A DNA stretch of 64,000 bases from Azohydromonas australica DSM 1124 (GTDB taxonomy: Bacteria; Pseudomonadota; Gammaproteobacteria; Burkholderiales; Burkholderiaceae_C). A program made the position numbers and the translations under genes. Shown here in pieces: positions 15,710 to 24,866 of this stretch (within the stretch, counting starts at the first letter, position 1; each line of letters opens with the position of its first letter). The notes under the pieces are model-generated. The model searched no databases. It saw only the letters and a program-made list of their open reading frames with translations, and was not told the DNA's origin. The stretch spans positions 153,145 to 217,144 of the forward strand of contig NZ_KE387208.1 of the NCBI RefSeq assembly GCF_000430725.1. The letters are read 5' to 3'.

Positions 15710-16890
15710 CGCGCCGCTCCCAGCAAGAGGCAGGCGTTGGAGCCGCCGAATCCGAAGGAATTGCTCGCCACCACCGACAGCCGTGCGTCCTGGTTCGCAT
15801 CCAGGTAGCGGCAGAGCAGGTCCGGGTCGGGGCTGAGCCGGTTCAGCCCGCCGGGCATGAAGCCGTGGCGCAGCGCGAGCAAACAGATCACCGCCTCCAG
15901 CGCGCCGGCCGCGCCCAGGGTGTGGCCGGTGGCGCCCTTGGTGGAGCTGCAGGGCACCTCGAAGCCGAACACCGTGCGCACCGCGGCGTCCTCGGCGGTG
16001 TCGTTGTTGGACGTGGCCGTGCCGTGCAGGTTGACGTAGTCCACGTCCTCGGCCAGCAGCCCGGCCTGGGCCAGCGCGCCGCGCATGGCGGCGATGGCGC
16101 CCAGGCCTTCCGGATGCGGGCTGCTCATGTGGAAGCCGTCGCTGCTCTCGCCGCAGCCCAGCAGCCAGGCGGCGGGGGCGTCGGACTCGCGCTCCAGCAG
16201 CGCGAAGGCGCCGGCCTCGCCGATGGACAGGCCGTGCCGATGGGCATCCCAGGGCCGGCAGGGCTCGCGCGACAGCAGCTCCAGCGAGTTGAAGCCGTAG
16301 AGCGTGGTGAGGCACAGGCTGTCCACGCCGCCGACCACGGCCGCGTCGATCAGCCCCAGCGCGATCATCCGCTGCGCGTTGGCGAACACCTTGGCGCTGG
16401 AGGAGCAGGCGGTGGAGACCGCGAAGGCCGGCCCTTCCAGCCCCAGCGCCCTGCGCGTGAAGGCCGCCACCGAGCCGGTGTTGTGGGTCTGCGCATAGCG
16501 GAAGCCCGGCGGGAGCGCGCCCGTGTCCGGGTCGCGGTGGCGGTAGGCGATCTCGGTTTCCAGGATGGCCGAAGTGCTGGTGCCCAGGAACACGCCCACG
16601 CGGCGGCTACCCCAGCGCTGCGCCGCCCGCGCCACGCTCTGCGCGAAGCCGTCGGCCTGCAGCCCCATCCACGCCAGGCGGTTGTTGCGGCACTCCCACT
16701 CGCCCAGCTCGGCGGGCAGCGGCGCGTCGTCCAGGCCCTCGACCTGGCCGATCCACGTCTCCAGCGCAGCGGTCTCGAAGTGTTGGGCGGTCAACCCGCC
16801 GCGGCCGGCGCGCAGCGCGGACAGCGTCGCCTCGCGGCCTGCGCCCAGGGCGCTGGCGGCGGTGTAGTCGGTGATCGGCAGCGGCTTCAT
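15706..16890 (-). CDS. beta-ketoacyl-ACP synthase (aryl-polyene type II KS)
   Basis: The product has 394 residues with a complete thiolase-fold active site: nucleophile Cys in VSTACSSSAKVF (about residue 160), His in YVNLHGTATSNND and His in STKGATGHTLGAAG, and the C-terminal NSFGFGGSNACLLL. It catalyses the decarboxylative condensation of malonyl-ACP with the growing aryl polyene. The partner is the CLF-like protein directly downstream. Only one full KS is seen here, whereas some aryl-polyene clusters carry a further stand-alone KS. Confidence 0.9.
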   Translation of the reverse strand: MKPLPITDYTAASALGAGREATLSALRAGRGGLTAQHFETAALETWIGQVEGLDDAPLPAELGEWECRNNRLAWMGLQADGFAQSVARAAQRWGSRRVGVFLGTSTSAILETEIAYRHRDPDTGALPPGFRYAQTHNTGSVAAFTRRALGLEGPAFAVSTACSSSAKVFANAQRMIALGLIDAAVVGGVDSLCLTTLYGFNSLELLSREPCRPWDAHRHGLSIGEAGAFALLERESDAPAAWLLGCGESSDGFHMSSPHPEGLGAIAAMRGALAQAGLLAEDVDYVNLHGTATSNNDTAEDAAVRTVFGFEVPCSSTKGATGHTLGAAGALEAVICLLALRHGFMPGGLNRLSPDPDLLCRYLDANQDARLSVVASNSFGFGGSNACLLLGAAR

Positions 16891-17639
16891 CGCAGGTCTC
16901 CGGCCAGCAGCACGTTGGCGAAGGGGGTGCCCTGGCTCATGGGCACCGGCTGCACGCTGAAGCCCAGGCGCTGCAGCAGCGCGATCCACTCGGACAGCGG
17001 GCGGCCCCAGGTCGGCGGCATGCGGTGCCCGCGCACCATCGTCACCGCGCGGTCCACCCACTGGCTGACGGCGAAGCCGCGCCGGCTGGACGCGTCGCCC
17101 ACGCGCAGCAGCAGCCGCCCGTGCGGCAGCAGTGCGTCGCGCACGCGCTCCAGCACCGCCTGCTGCGCGGCGTGGTCCACGTAGTGCAGCACGTCCAGGA
17201 TCACCACCACGTCGCTGCCCGGCAGCTCCGCGCTGCACATGTCGCCGCAGACGAAGCGCGGCGCCGTGGGCAGCCGTCCCAGCGCCGCCTGGGCGCGCGC
17301 CACGTCGCGTGGCATCAGCTCGATGCCGGTGTAGCACGTGCCCGCCGGCGCGGCCGGCCAGTTAGCAGGCCAGGCGCCGCGGGCGTGCGCGGCGTCGATG
17401 GCCGCCAGCAGGCTGGCGAGCAGGCCCTGGCCGCAGCCGATGTCCAGCACGCGCGCGCGCGGCGGCAGGTCGCCGCGCTCCAGCATCCCGCGGAACACCG
17501 GGTCGTGGCCCAGCTTGCCGCGCGCGAAATGCCAGGCGAAGCGGCCCGCCGAGCGGTAGGGCTCGCAGGCAGACCGGTGCAGCGCCTGCCAGGCCGCGTC
17601 GCCATCCATCGGCGCGGAAGAGAGAAGGGAGGTGGACAT
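16887..17639 (-). CDS. class I SAM-dependent methyltransferase
   Basis: The product has 250 residues. SAM motif I is ARVLDIGCGQGLLASLL (about 70-86), with later motifs FVCGDM and DVVVILDVLHYVDH. Methylation of the terminal aryl ring is a known tailoring step in aryl polyenes, and a methyltransferase in this place suits that. The ATG at 17639 is the first in-frame methionine after the deacetylase stop (17654), and the gene overlaps the ketosynthase by 4 bp. Confidence 0.82.
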   Translation of the reverse strand: MSTSLLSSAPMDGDAAWQALHRSACEPYRSAGRFAWHFARGKLGHDPVFRGMLERGDLPPRARVLDIGCGQGLLASLLAAIDAAHARGAWPANWPAAPAGTCYTGIELMPRDVARAQAALGRLPTAPRFVCGDMCSAELPGSDVVVILDVLHYVDHAAQQAVLERVRDALLPHGRLLLRVGDASSRRGFAVSQWVDRAVTMVRGHRMPPTWGRPLSEWIALLQRLGFSVQPVPMSQGTPFANVLLAGDLR

Positions 17640-17653
17640 GAGCCAGTGAGACC

Positions 17654-18529
17654 TCAGGAAGGGTGCGACGCGGTGCCGGCAGGCCGGACCGCTGCGCCGG
17701 GAATCGGGGACGGACCGGCCTGCAGCGCCTGCGGCAGCGTCACGCAGCGCAGCCCGGCGTGGCGGCAGCGCTCCAGCAGCGGCGGCAGCACCTCCAGCAC
17801 CACCGGCCGGCCCTGCGCCGTGCGCGCGGCGTTGCCGTCGTGCAGCAGCAGGATGTCGCCGGCGGCCAGGCCACGCGTGAGGCGCTGCAGCACGCGCGCG
17901 GGGTCGCGCTCGCGGGTGTCGTAGCCGCGCCGCGTCCAGCTCGCCAGGCGCAGGCCCAGGCGGTGCAGCACCGGGTCCAGGAAGGGGTTGCGCAGCCCGG
18001 CCGGGGCGCGGAAGCAGGTGGGGCGCTCGCCGGTGAGCCCGGCCAGCGTCTGTTGCGCGCGCTCGATCTCGCGCAGGAAGCCGCGCGGCCCCAGCAGCGA
18101 GAAGTTGTGGCGGTGCACGTCGCTGTGGTTCTGCACGCTGTGGCCGCGCGCCACGATCTCGCGCACCAGCGCCGGGTGCTCGCGCGCGTGTTGCGCGATG
18201 CAGAAGAAGGTGGCGCGCGCGCCGTGGCGCGCCAGCAGCTCCAGCACGGCCGGGGTGACGGCCGGGTCGGGGCCGTCGTCGATGGTCAGCGCCACCTCGC
18301 CGCGCGCGGCGCTGGCCGGCGGCAGCCGCACCAGGTTCGGGCCCAGCCAGCGGCTGCGCGGCCACAGCCCCGCGGCGGTGAGCGCGGCGTGGTTGAGCAC
18401 CACCGCGCCAATGGCCCAGCCCGCCCACTCGGGCCGCAACAGCAAAGTGCCGGCGGCGGCCGCGTGCAGGCCGAAGGTCGCGCGCAGCAACGGCGGCATC
18501 GACCAGGACGTGGTGGATGGAAGGGTCAT
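17654..18529 (-). CDS. polysaccharide deacetylase (NodB domain) membrane protein
   Basis: The product has 291 residues with one or two N-terminal membrane segments, then a NodB domain: motif 1 ALTIDDGPDPAVT, motif 2 SVQNHSDVHRHNF (metal histidines), motif 3 FRAPAGLRNP, and DILLLHDGNA near the end. It would remove an acetyl group from an N-acetylated sugar on the periplasmic face. Its job in a pigment cluster may be to free an amino sugar in the polyene anchor made by the glycosyltransferase; that is inference. It lies 75 bp after the exporter gene. Confidence 0.85.
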   Translation of the reverse strand: MTLPSTTSWSMPPLLRATFGLHAAAAGTLLLRPEWAGWAIGAVVLNHAALTAAGLWPRSRWLGPNLVRLPPASAARGEVALTIDDGPDPAVTPAVLELLARHGARATFFCIAQHAREHPALVREIVARGHSVQNHSDVHRHNFSLLGPRGFLREIERAQQTLAGLTGERPTCFRAPAGLRNPFLDPVLHRLGLRLASWTRRGYDTRERDPARVLQRLTRGLAAGDILLLHDGNAARTAQGRPVVLEVLPPLLERCRHAGLRCVTLPQALQAGPSPIPGAAVRPAGTASHPS

Positions 18530-18604
18530 GCGGGGGAGGGAAACCGGAGGGGGCCGCCAACGGCGGTCACGAGGCTGTCAATTTTCCCATAGGTACCCCC
18601 CGCT

Positions 18605-20980
18605 TCAGCGTCTCGGGGCGAAGGCGGCGCACAGCAGCAGCGCCAGCAGCACGCCCGGCGCCACGACGCGGCCGATGGCCGACAGCGCCGGGATCTGCGA
18701 CAGCGCGATCAGCCCGAAGCCGCACACCGCCGTGACGTTGGCCAGCAGCAGCGAGGCCAGCGTGTCGGCCTGCCGCACGTCTGCCGGCGCATCGGCCCGG
18801 GCCATGGGCCACTGCACGAAGAAGAGGCCGTAGTTCGAGCCCACCGCCACCACCAGCAGCAGGCCCACGAGGTGCAGGATGCCCAGCGGTATTCCGAGCG
18901 CCGCGAAGCCGCCCAGCGTGATCAGCACGGCCAGCGCCAGCGGCACGCAGGCCGCCCACAGCTGGCGCCAGTAGCGCAGCTGCCACCACAGCAGTGCCAC
19001 CACCGCCGCCACGCCCACCAGCGCCTGCACCAGCGCCTCGTGCAGGTAGCGCGCGTACAGGCCGTCGAGCTCCTGCTTGATGTCCAGCACCGCCACCTCG
19101 CCCGGCAGCCCCTGCAGCGCGGCGCGCACGCGCGGCGCGTCGATGCCGGCGTCGGCCTGTGCGCCGGGCGGCTGCAGCGGCAGCAGCGCGGTCCAGCCGC
19201 CGTCCTCGCGCCGGATCAGCAGCGCGTCGGCCACCGCCTTCAGCGGCGTGCCGGCCAGCGCGTCCAGCGTCAGCGGCGCCAGCGTGCGCGCGCCCTGGAC
19301 TTCGGCCAGGAAGGGCTCCAGCGGGCGCTGCGCCAGCGGCGTGCCGCGCACCGCCTGCGCCAGGCGCTGGCGCAGCGCGTCGGCATCGGGCAGCGCGGCC
19401 TGGCGCTGCTGCTGGGTCGCCAGGCTGGGCAGCACGCGGGTGGGCGTCTCGTAGCCGCCGATCACGCCTTGCCCGGCCAGCGCGTCCAGCCGCGCCGCGG
19501 CGGCTTCGGCGCCGCGCAGCGCGGCCTGCAGGTCGGCCCCCGTCGCCACGACCAGGGTGCGGGCGTCGCTGGCGCCGAGGTCCGCGCGCAGCGAGGCGTC
19601 CAGCCGCTGCGCGGCCACGGGCACCGGGCTGAGCGAGGCCAGGTCGCCGCGCCAGAGCGAGTCGTGCTGCAAGGCGAGCAGCAGCGCGGCGCCGGCGCCC
19701 AGCAGCCAGGCCAGCCCGCGGGCGCGGCCCAGCGCGCGCGCGGCGCGCTGCGTCCAGCGCCCCAGCGGCAGCAGCCGGCCCGAGCCGGCGGCGCCGGCCG
19801 GCACCAGCACCGGCAGCACCCAGCGCGTGGTCAGCGCCGCCGCCGCCAGGCCCGCCACGGAGAACACGCCCAGCTGCGCCAGGCCGGGGAAGCCGGAGAA
19901 CACCAGCGCCGCGAAGCCGCACACCGAGGTCAGCAGGCCCAGGCGCACCGTGGGCCAGGCGTGGTCGCGCCAGCGGCGCCAGCCGCCGTCGCGGGCCTGG
20001 ATCAGGTAGTACAGCGCGTAATCCACCGCCTCGCCGATCAGCGTGCTGCCGAAGCCCAGCGTGATGCCGTGCACGGTGCCGAAGCCCAGCGCGACCGCCG
20101 CGATGCCCGCCACCACGCCGCTGGCCACCGGCAGCATCGCCACCGCCAGCGCGCGCAGCGAGGCGAAGGCCGCCAGCAGCAGCCCGCCGATCACCACCAG
20201 CCCGGTCACGGCGATGACGATCACCTCGTGCTGGATGCGGCTGCGGCTGTCCACCGCGAACAGCGGCGCCCCGCTGAGCTGCAGTGCGAGGCCGCGCGCG
20301 GCCTGCGGCGCGAAGGCGGCGCGCACGGCGTCGATGGCGGCGGCCTGCGCGTCCAGGTCGTCGCCCGGGGCGTGCAGCGTCAGCAGCAGCAGCGCGCGCG
20401 GCTCGGTGCGTGACACCCACACGCCGTCCTCCATGCGCGGCGCCTGGGACGGGATCAGCCCTTCGGCGATGCGCTGGAGCTCGCCCGTGGGGTCGCGCTC
20501 CAGCACCGGCTTGACGGCGGCCCCGGCGGGCGTGCCCAGCAGCGAGAGGGTTTCGTCGATGGCGTCGCGCAGCCCCGCCACGCTGAAGCGCTCGGCGTCC
20601 ACGGCCGGGCTGAGCTGGTAGCGGTGGCGCAGCAGCAGCTCGCCGGCAGCGGTCCAGTCGCCGCGCTCGCCGTTGTGCACCTGGTCGAAGCGCGCGTCGG
20701 CGCGCAACGCCGCCGCCAGCGCGCGCGAGCCTTGCGCACGCTCGGCGGCACCGCCGCTGGTGATGCCCACCAGCAGCGTGCGCGAGGCCACGCCGCTGCG
20801 CAGCTGGTCGATGAGCACGCGCTGCTGTGCGCTGGGGCTTACCGGCAGGAAGGCCGAGAGGTCGGCCGTGAAGCGGGCGCGCGCGATCAGCAGCACGCAC
20901 AGCGCCATCAGCGCCAGCCACAGAAGCAAGGCCGTGCGGCCGCGCGGCGGCGGCGCGGCGGCGGGGGACACGGCGCTCAC
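18605..20980 (-). CDS. MMPL/RND family exporter
   Basis: The product has 791 residues, with the RND two-fold layout. There is a first membrane helix (LLLWLALMALCVLLIA), a large periplasmic loop, and a helix bundle including VIAVTGLVVIGGLLLAAF and FGSTLIGEAVDYALYYLIQ. After a second periplasmic loop comes a second bundle with VGLLLVVAVGSNYGLFFVQW. MMPL exporters move lipids and other hydrophobic molecules across the inner membrane by proton flow. This one is a standard part of aryl-polyene clusters. Its start overlaps the LolA-like gene by 4 bp. Confidence 0.87.
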   Translation of the reverse strand: MSAVSPAAAPPPRGRTALLLWLALMALCVLLIARARFTADLSAFLPVSPSAQQRVLIDQLRSGVASRTLLVGITSGGAAERAQGSRALAAALRADARFDQVHNGERGDWTAAGELLLRHRYQLSPAVDAERFSVAGLRDAIDETLSLLGTPAGAAVKPVLERDPTGELQRIAEGLIPSQAPRMEDGVWVSRTEPRALLLLTLHAPGDDLDAQAAAIDAVRAAFAPQAARGLALQLSGAPLFAVDSRSRIQHEVIVIAVTGLVVIGGLLLAAFASLRALAVAMLPVASGVVAGIAAVALGFGTVHGITLGFGSTLIGEAVDYALYYLIQARDGGWRRWRDHAWPTVRLGLLTSVCGFAALVFSGFPGLAQLGVFSVAGLAAAALTTRWVLPVLVPAGAAGSGRLLPLGRWTQRAARALGRARGLAWLLGAGAALLLALQHDSLWRGDLASLSPVPVAAQRLDASLRADLGASDARTLVVATGADLQAALRGAEAAAARLDALAGQGVIGGYETPTRVLPSLATQQQRQAALPDADALRQRLAQAVRGTPLAQRPLEPFLAEVQGARTLAPLTLDALAGTPLKAVADALLIRREDGGWTALLPLQPPGAQADAGIDAPRVRAALQGLPGEVAVLDIKQELDGLYARYLHEALVQALVGVAAVVALLWWQLRYWRQLWAACVPLALAVLITLGGFAALGIPLGILHLVGLLLVVAVGSNYGLFFVQWPMARADAPADVRQADTLASLLLANVTAVCGFGLIALSQIPALSAIGRVVAPGVLLALLLCAAFAPRR

Positions 20981-21570
20981 TTGGACGGCGTGGACGCCGC
21001 CGAGTCGCGCACCGGCTCGATGGTCAGCACCGTGCGGTCGCCATCGAGCAACTGCGTCTCGATGCTGCGCACCTCGTCGCGCAGGCCGACGATGCGCACG
21101 AAGCGCAGCTGCCCGGCGGCGCTGGCGGCGATGGGCGTGAGCTCCAGCGTCCAGCGCTCCAGCGTGCCCTGCAGGCTGGTGCGGAAGGTGCGCTGCAGCG
21201 CCTGCGCGTTGCCGGTGAGCGTGCCGCGCAGGGCCTCGATCGCCACCATCGCCTCGGGCGCGGCGTCCAGCGCCAGCGTACGCGAGCGCCCGCCGCGGCT
21301 GAGCGTGACGGTGTTGCCCTCGACCACCATGGATTCCGCGCGCGGCTGCAGCGTGCGGCGCTCGAAGCGCGGCGGCGACGCGGTGAAGGCCAGCGTGCCG
21401 CTGGCCAGCAGCGGCTCGTCGAAGCCCTTGACGAAGCGCTGCTCCGAGAAGCGCGCCTGGCCGCTGGTCTGGCGGCCGAGCAGGCTCATCAGCTCGCCCA
21501 GCTCCAGGGCCAGCGCCGGCAGGCTGCAGCCGGCCAGCAGCAGCGCAAGCAGGGCGCGCCTAGTCCTCAT
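20977..21570 (-). CDS. LolA-like outer-membrane lipoprotein carrier
   Basis: The product has 197 residues from ATG 21570 (a start at 21582 is also open). It has a signal peptide with a possible lipobox (ALLLAGCSLPALA). The mature part has LolA-like features such as QARFSEQRFVKGFDEPLLASGTLAF, APEAMVAIEAL and a final beta-rich part. LolA homologs in aryl-polyene clusters are thought to carry the lipid-linked pigment across the periplasm after the MMPL exporter. It overlaps the acyltransferase by 11 bp and the exporter by 4 bp. Confidence 0.8.
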   Translation of the reverse strand: MRTRRALLALLLAGCSLPALALELGELMSLLGRQTSGQARFSEQRFVKGFDEPLLASGTLAFTASPPRFERRTLQPRAESMVVEGNTVTLSRGGRSRTLALDAAPEAMVAIEALRGTLTGNAQALQRTFRTSLQGTLERWTLELTPIAASAAGQLRFVRIVGLRDEVRSIETQLLDGDRTVLTIEPVRDSAASTPSK

Positions 21571-22510
21571 GCCAGAAATCATGGAAGTTGAACCAGTTGT
21601 AGGGATGCTCGCGGCACAGCGACTCCAGCCGCGCGACGTAGCTGCACGCCGCGCTGCGGATGCGGCGCTCGCGCTCGGCGGCGTCGCAGCGCTGCGTGAA
21701 GTCGGCCAGGGGCTCGAAGCGCACCTCGTAGCGGTTGCCGCCCAGGTACAGCCCGGCCATGAAGATGACGCGCCGGCGCAGCAGCGCGGCAAGCCGGAAG
21801 GGACCGTCGCTGAACACCGCCTCGCGGCCCAGGAAGGACACGCGCAGCTCCTTGCCGTGCTGCGCGCTGCCGTCGTTCAGCACGCGGTCGCCCAGCATGC
21901 CGGCCAGGCCGCCGCCGTCGAGCCAGTCGCGCACGGCCAGCATCGAGTCCATGCGGCCCAGCGCGATGATCTCGGGCTTGGCGTCGGGGGCGACGGCGCT
22001 CAGCGCGGCGTTGATCTTGCGGGCGTTGTCCGGGTACATGACCATCGCCACGCGCAGGCGCCCCTGGGCGCAGCCCGCCGTGCGCAGCACCTCGAAGCTG
22101 CCCAGGTGCGCGCCCAGCAGGAAGGCGCCGTGGCCTTCGGCCATGGCCTGGTCGATGACGTCCACGCCCTGCAGCCGCAGATCGAAGAGATCGAGCCGGC
22201 CGCGCAGCAGGTAGACGCGGTCCAGGATGGTGGCGGCGAAGCTGTGCACGTGGCGGTAGGCGTCGCTCCAGCGCGCCGGGCGGCCCAGCGCGCGGCCCAG
22301 GTAGCGCAGCGAATGCCGCCGCGCCGTGGGCGCGAACAGCACGAAGTACAGCGCGATGGGATGCAGTACGGCGCGCGCCATGCGGCGCCCGCAGCGCAGC
22401 GCGATCCAGCACATCAGCCGCAGCGCCAGCATGTTGCTGCGCTCGGGGGCGCAGGCCCAGGCGGCGGGCGCGCCCGCCGGTGCGTCGCCGCTGTTGAGCG
22501 GCGTGCTCAT
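21560..22510 (-). CDS. LpxL/HtrB-like lysophospholipid acyltransferase
   Basis: The product has 316 residues. The family signature is an H-x4-D/E-type block at GAHLGSFEVLR (His-Glu), followed by GGGLAGMLGDRVLN and the C-terminal EHPYNWFNFHDFW, typical of LpxL-like transferases in aryl-polyene clusters. It would add an acyl chain, perhaps the aryl polyene itself, to a lipid acceptor at the inner membrane. The start is ATG 22510, overlapping the small dehydratase stop (22507). Confidence 0.85.
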   Translation of the reverse strand: MSTPLNSGDAPAGAPAAWACAPERSNMLALRLMCWIALRCGRRMARAVLHPIALYFVLFAPTARRHSLRYLGRALGRPARWSDAYRHVHSFAATILDRVYLLRGRLDLFDLRLQGVDVIDQAMAEGHGAFLLGAHLGSFEVLRTAGCAQGRLRVAMVMYPDNARKINAALSAVAPDAKPEIIALGRMDSMLAVRDWLDGGGLAGMLGDRVLNDGSAQHGKELRVSFLGREAVFSDGPFRLAALLRRRVIFMAGLYLGGNRYEVRFEPLADFTQRCDAAERERRIRSAACSYVARLESLCREHPYNWFNFHDFWHED

Positions 22511-22818
22511 GCGCCGCTCCAGACGATCTGGCCGCTGGCGGCCACCTTGTCGCCGCAGTGCACCTCGAAGCGGGCGCGGCCGGCCTCGCCGTGCAGCTCG
22601 ATGCGGATCTTGTCGCCGGGGCGCAGCGGCCACAGGAACTTCACGGCCCGCAGGTCGAAGCGCTCGCCCGGCAGGTCCGGCAGCCCCGCGCCGCGCAGCG
22701 CCTCCATCACCTCCGCCAGCAGCACCACGCCGGGCAGCACGGGCTGGCCCGGGAAGTGGCCGGCGAAGCTGGGGTGGTCTGCCCCGATGCGGCGCACCAC
22801 GCTGCGGAGCGGGCTCAT
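22507..22818 (-). CDS. small hotdog-fold dehydratase (ApeI/FabZ-like)
   Basis: The product has 103 residues. The FabZ-type signature HPSFAGHFPGQPVLPGVVLLAEVMEAL carries the active-site His, followed by VKFLWPLRPGDKIRIEL. It is shorter than FabZ (about 150), matching ApeI-type dehydratases. It probably acts on one set of polyene chain lengths while the ApeP-like enzyme acts on others. It overlaps the genes on both sides by 4 bp. Confidence 0.83.
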   Translation of the reverse strand: MSPLRSVVRRIGADHPSFAGHFPGQPVLPGVVLLAEVMEALRGAGLPDLPGERFDLRAVKFLWPLRPGDKIRIELHGEAGRARFEVHCGDKVAASGQIVWSGA

Positions 22819-24182
22819 GGCTTGCGGGGAACGAGGTGCTCGCGCGCGAGCTGGCGCAGCGTGTGCGCGGTGAGCTTGCCGGTGGCCTCGCGCGGCAGCT
22901 GCGGCAGGTGCACGATGCGCCGCGGCACGAACACGGGCTCGATGCGCGCGCGCAGCGCGGCGGCGATGGCGCGCGCGCCCAGCGTCGGCGCGACCACGAA
23001 GACCACCGGGCGCGCCACGCCGTCGGTCACCTCGTCGGGCACCCAGAAGGCGCCGTCCTCGACGCCCTCGATGCTGTTGAGGTGGAAGTTCAGGTGTCCC
23101 AGCGAGCTGCGCTTGCCCGCGACGTGCACCAGGTCGTTGGCGCGGCCCAGCAGCCGGAAGTGCTCGGCGTCCTGCAGCTCCAGGATGTCGGCCAGCAGCG
23201 TGGGCTCGGCCACGTGGCCGCCCTGCACGCTGTAGCGCTCGCCCTGTTCCTCGCCTAGGCCCGGCAGCTTCGAGATGCGCAGCCCGTCGAAGGTGTGCCA
23301 GAGGTCCGTGCGCGCGGTGCAGCGCGTGGCGACTTGGCCGGCCTCGGTGCAGCCGTAGATCTCCACCAGCACGCCGCCGCAGCGGCGCTCGGTCTCCTGC
23401 GCGAGCTGGGGCGACAGCGGCGCGGTGGCGCTGAGCACCAGGTCCACCTCGGGCAGCTCGACGCCCGAGCGCAGCAGGGTCTTGAGGTGGAACGGGGTGG
23501 TCACGAGGGCGCGCGGACGCGGCAGCCGCTGCAGCGCGGCGGCGATGTCGGCCGGGTAGAAGGGCCGGCCGGCGTCGATGGCGGCACCGCCCTGCAGCGC
23601 CAGCAGCACGCTGGACTCGAAGCCGTAGCTGTGCTGCGGCGGCACGGTGGCGACGATGTTCAGGCCGTCCAGGCTCGGCCGCTCCAGCAGCGCCGCCAGG
23701 CGCTGCGCTTCCTGCGTCGCGTTGCGCACCAGCGTGCCCCAGTGCTTGAGGTGCGGCTGCGGGGCGCCGGTGGAGCCGGAAGTCAGCAGGCAGGCGGAGG
23801 GCTGCGCCGGCGGCAGGACGATGGCGTCGGCGCGCGCGTCCGGCGCGGCGCCGGTGACGGCGAGGATGTCCAGGCCGGTGAGCCCTTCCACGGCGTTTTC
23901 GTCGGCCAGCGCCCACAGCAGCGGGTACTGCGAGCGCAGCTGGTCGACGGTCTGCGCCATCGCGTTGGGCGGGAACAGCGAGACGTGCCCGCGCAGCAGC
24001 GCGGCACCGAAGGCGACGCTGAAGCGGTAGCGGTCCACGCACAGGTTCAGCGCCGCGCCCTGCGCGGGCAGCTGTTCGGCCATCCGCGCCACGTCGCGCA
24101 GGAACTGGCGGGCGCTGATGGGCACGCCGTGGTGCCAGGCCAGCGGGGCGTCGAGGTCGCGCGGAGAGAGGAAGGGCAGCAC
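22815..24182 (-). CDS. AMP-forming acyl-CoA/aryl-acid ligase for starter activation
   Basis: The product has about 455 residues. The adenylate-forming core is ACLLTSGSTGAPQPHLKHW (A3), with YGCTEAGQVATR (A5) and LGRANDLVHVAGKR (A8-like). The C-terminal Lys lies in PREATGKLTAHTL. It most likely activates the hydroxybenzoate starter and loads it onto the cluster ACP. No ATG exists near the N-terminus; I propose GTG 24182 because the protein then begins LPFLSPRDLDAPLAW. The frame stays open further upstream, so the start is uncertain by up to about 15 codons. Confidence 0.8.
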   Translation of the reverse strand: MLPFLSPRDLDAPLAWHHGVPISARQFLRDVARMAEQLPAQGAALNLCVDRYRFSVAFGAALLRGHVSLFPPNAMAQTVDQLRSQYPLLWALADENAVEGLTGLDILAVTGAAPDARADAIVLPPAQPSACLLTSGSTGAPQPHLKHWGTLVRNATQEAQRLAALLERPSLDGLNIVATVPPQHSYGFESSVLLALQGGAAIDAGRPFYPADIAAALQRLPRPRALVTTPFHLKTLLRSGVELPEVDLVLSATAPLSPQLAQETERRCGGVLVEIYGCTEAGQVATRCTARTDLWHTFDGLRISKLPGLGEEQGERYSVQGGHVAEPTLLADILELQDAEHFRLLGRANDLVHVAGKRSSLGHLNFHLNSIEGVEDGAFWVPDEVTDGVARPVVFVVAPTLGARAIAAALRARIEPVFVPRRIVHLPQLPREATGKLTAHTLRQLAREHLVPRKP

Positions 24183-24226
24183 GGCGAGAAGGCGGAAAAG
24201 GTTGGGGCGTCGGGCCCGGGTCGGGC

Positions 24227-24856
24227 TCAGTGGTCGCCGGGCACGTTGCGGTAGGCGCGCACCGAGTCCAGCATCGACACGCGCTCGAACTCGGGGTGCA
24301 GCCGGTAGCGCAGCAGGTGCTCGCCCACGAACAGCGCGCCGATGGCCGCCGGCGTCACCAGGTTGGCCAGCAGCGACCAGGCTTCCCACGGTCCCCACAC
24401 GTACAAGGCCACGGAGCCCAGCGCCATGGCGAAGAAGTAAAAGGTCCACACCAGCGTGACGTGCCCGGTGTAGCGCTCCATGCCCGGCTGCAGCGTGCCG
24501 TGCACCTGCTGCGCCACGCGGCCGATGGCCGACGGGCCCGGGCCGGCCAGCGTGAGCCCGAAGCTCGCGCCCAGCGCGGCGTGCACACCCGCATGCTGCA
24601 GCAGGTACAGCAGCTTCACGTCGCCGACGCCGCCGCGCAGGCACACCGCCAGCAGCGCTAGCGCGGCCAGCAGCACGGCCCACATGCCCACGCGATGCCG
24701 GCTGCGCCAGGCCAGCGCGCCGACCATGGCCAGCAGCGGACCGAGCAACGCCGCCGCGGCCCAGGGCTCGTGGGCCGCGTGCAGCATCAGGACATGAGAC
24801 AGCAGCGAGTAAGCGACGACGCCCAGCAGCGCCAGGCCCAGCTGCCAATGCGTCAT
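24227..24856 (-). CDS. COG4648-type membrane protein of the aryl-polyene cluster
   Basis: The product has 209 residues with about five to six hydrophobic segments, for example LGLALLGVVAYSLLSHVLML, VGMWAVLLAALALLAV and the C-terminal LLANLVTPAAIGALFVGEHLLRY. This resembles the uncharacterised integral membrane protein that regularly sits between ACP and acyl-CoA ligase genes in aryl-polyene clusters. Function is unknown; recruitment of the biosynthetic complex to the membrane is a guess. The start at ATG 24856 is 10 bp after the ACP gene. Confidence 0.75.
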   Translation of the reverse strand: MTHWQLGLALLGVVAYSLLSHVLMLHAAHEPWAAAALLGPLLAMVGALAWRSRHRVGMWAVLLAALALLAVCLRGGVGDVKLLYLLQHAGVHAALGASFGLTLAGPGPSAIGRVAQQVHGTLQPGMERYTGHVTLVWTFYFFAMALGSVALYVWGPWEAWSLLANLVTPAAIGALFVGEHLLRYRLHPEFERVSMLDSVRAYRNVPGDH

Positions 24857-24866
24857 GACGGTCCGG

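Noticed and set aside
18567..20921. A 784-codon frame overlapping the MMPL exporter in another frame of the same strand
   Set aside because: Composition is almost only Ala, Arg and Gly, without membrane helices or domains, while the overlapping frame is a clear MMPL exporter.
24182..24848. Extending the AMP ligase frame upstream to 24848
   Set aside because: That part overlaps the COG4648 membrane-protein gene in another frame and reads as Arg/Ala-rich shadow sequence; the ligase family begins near the GTG at 24182.
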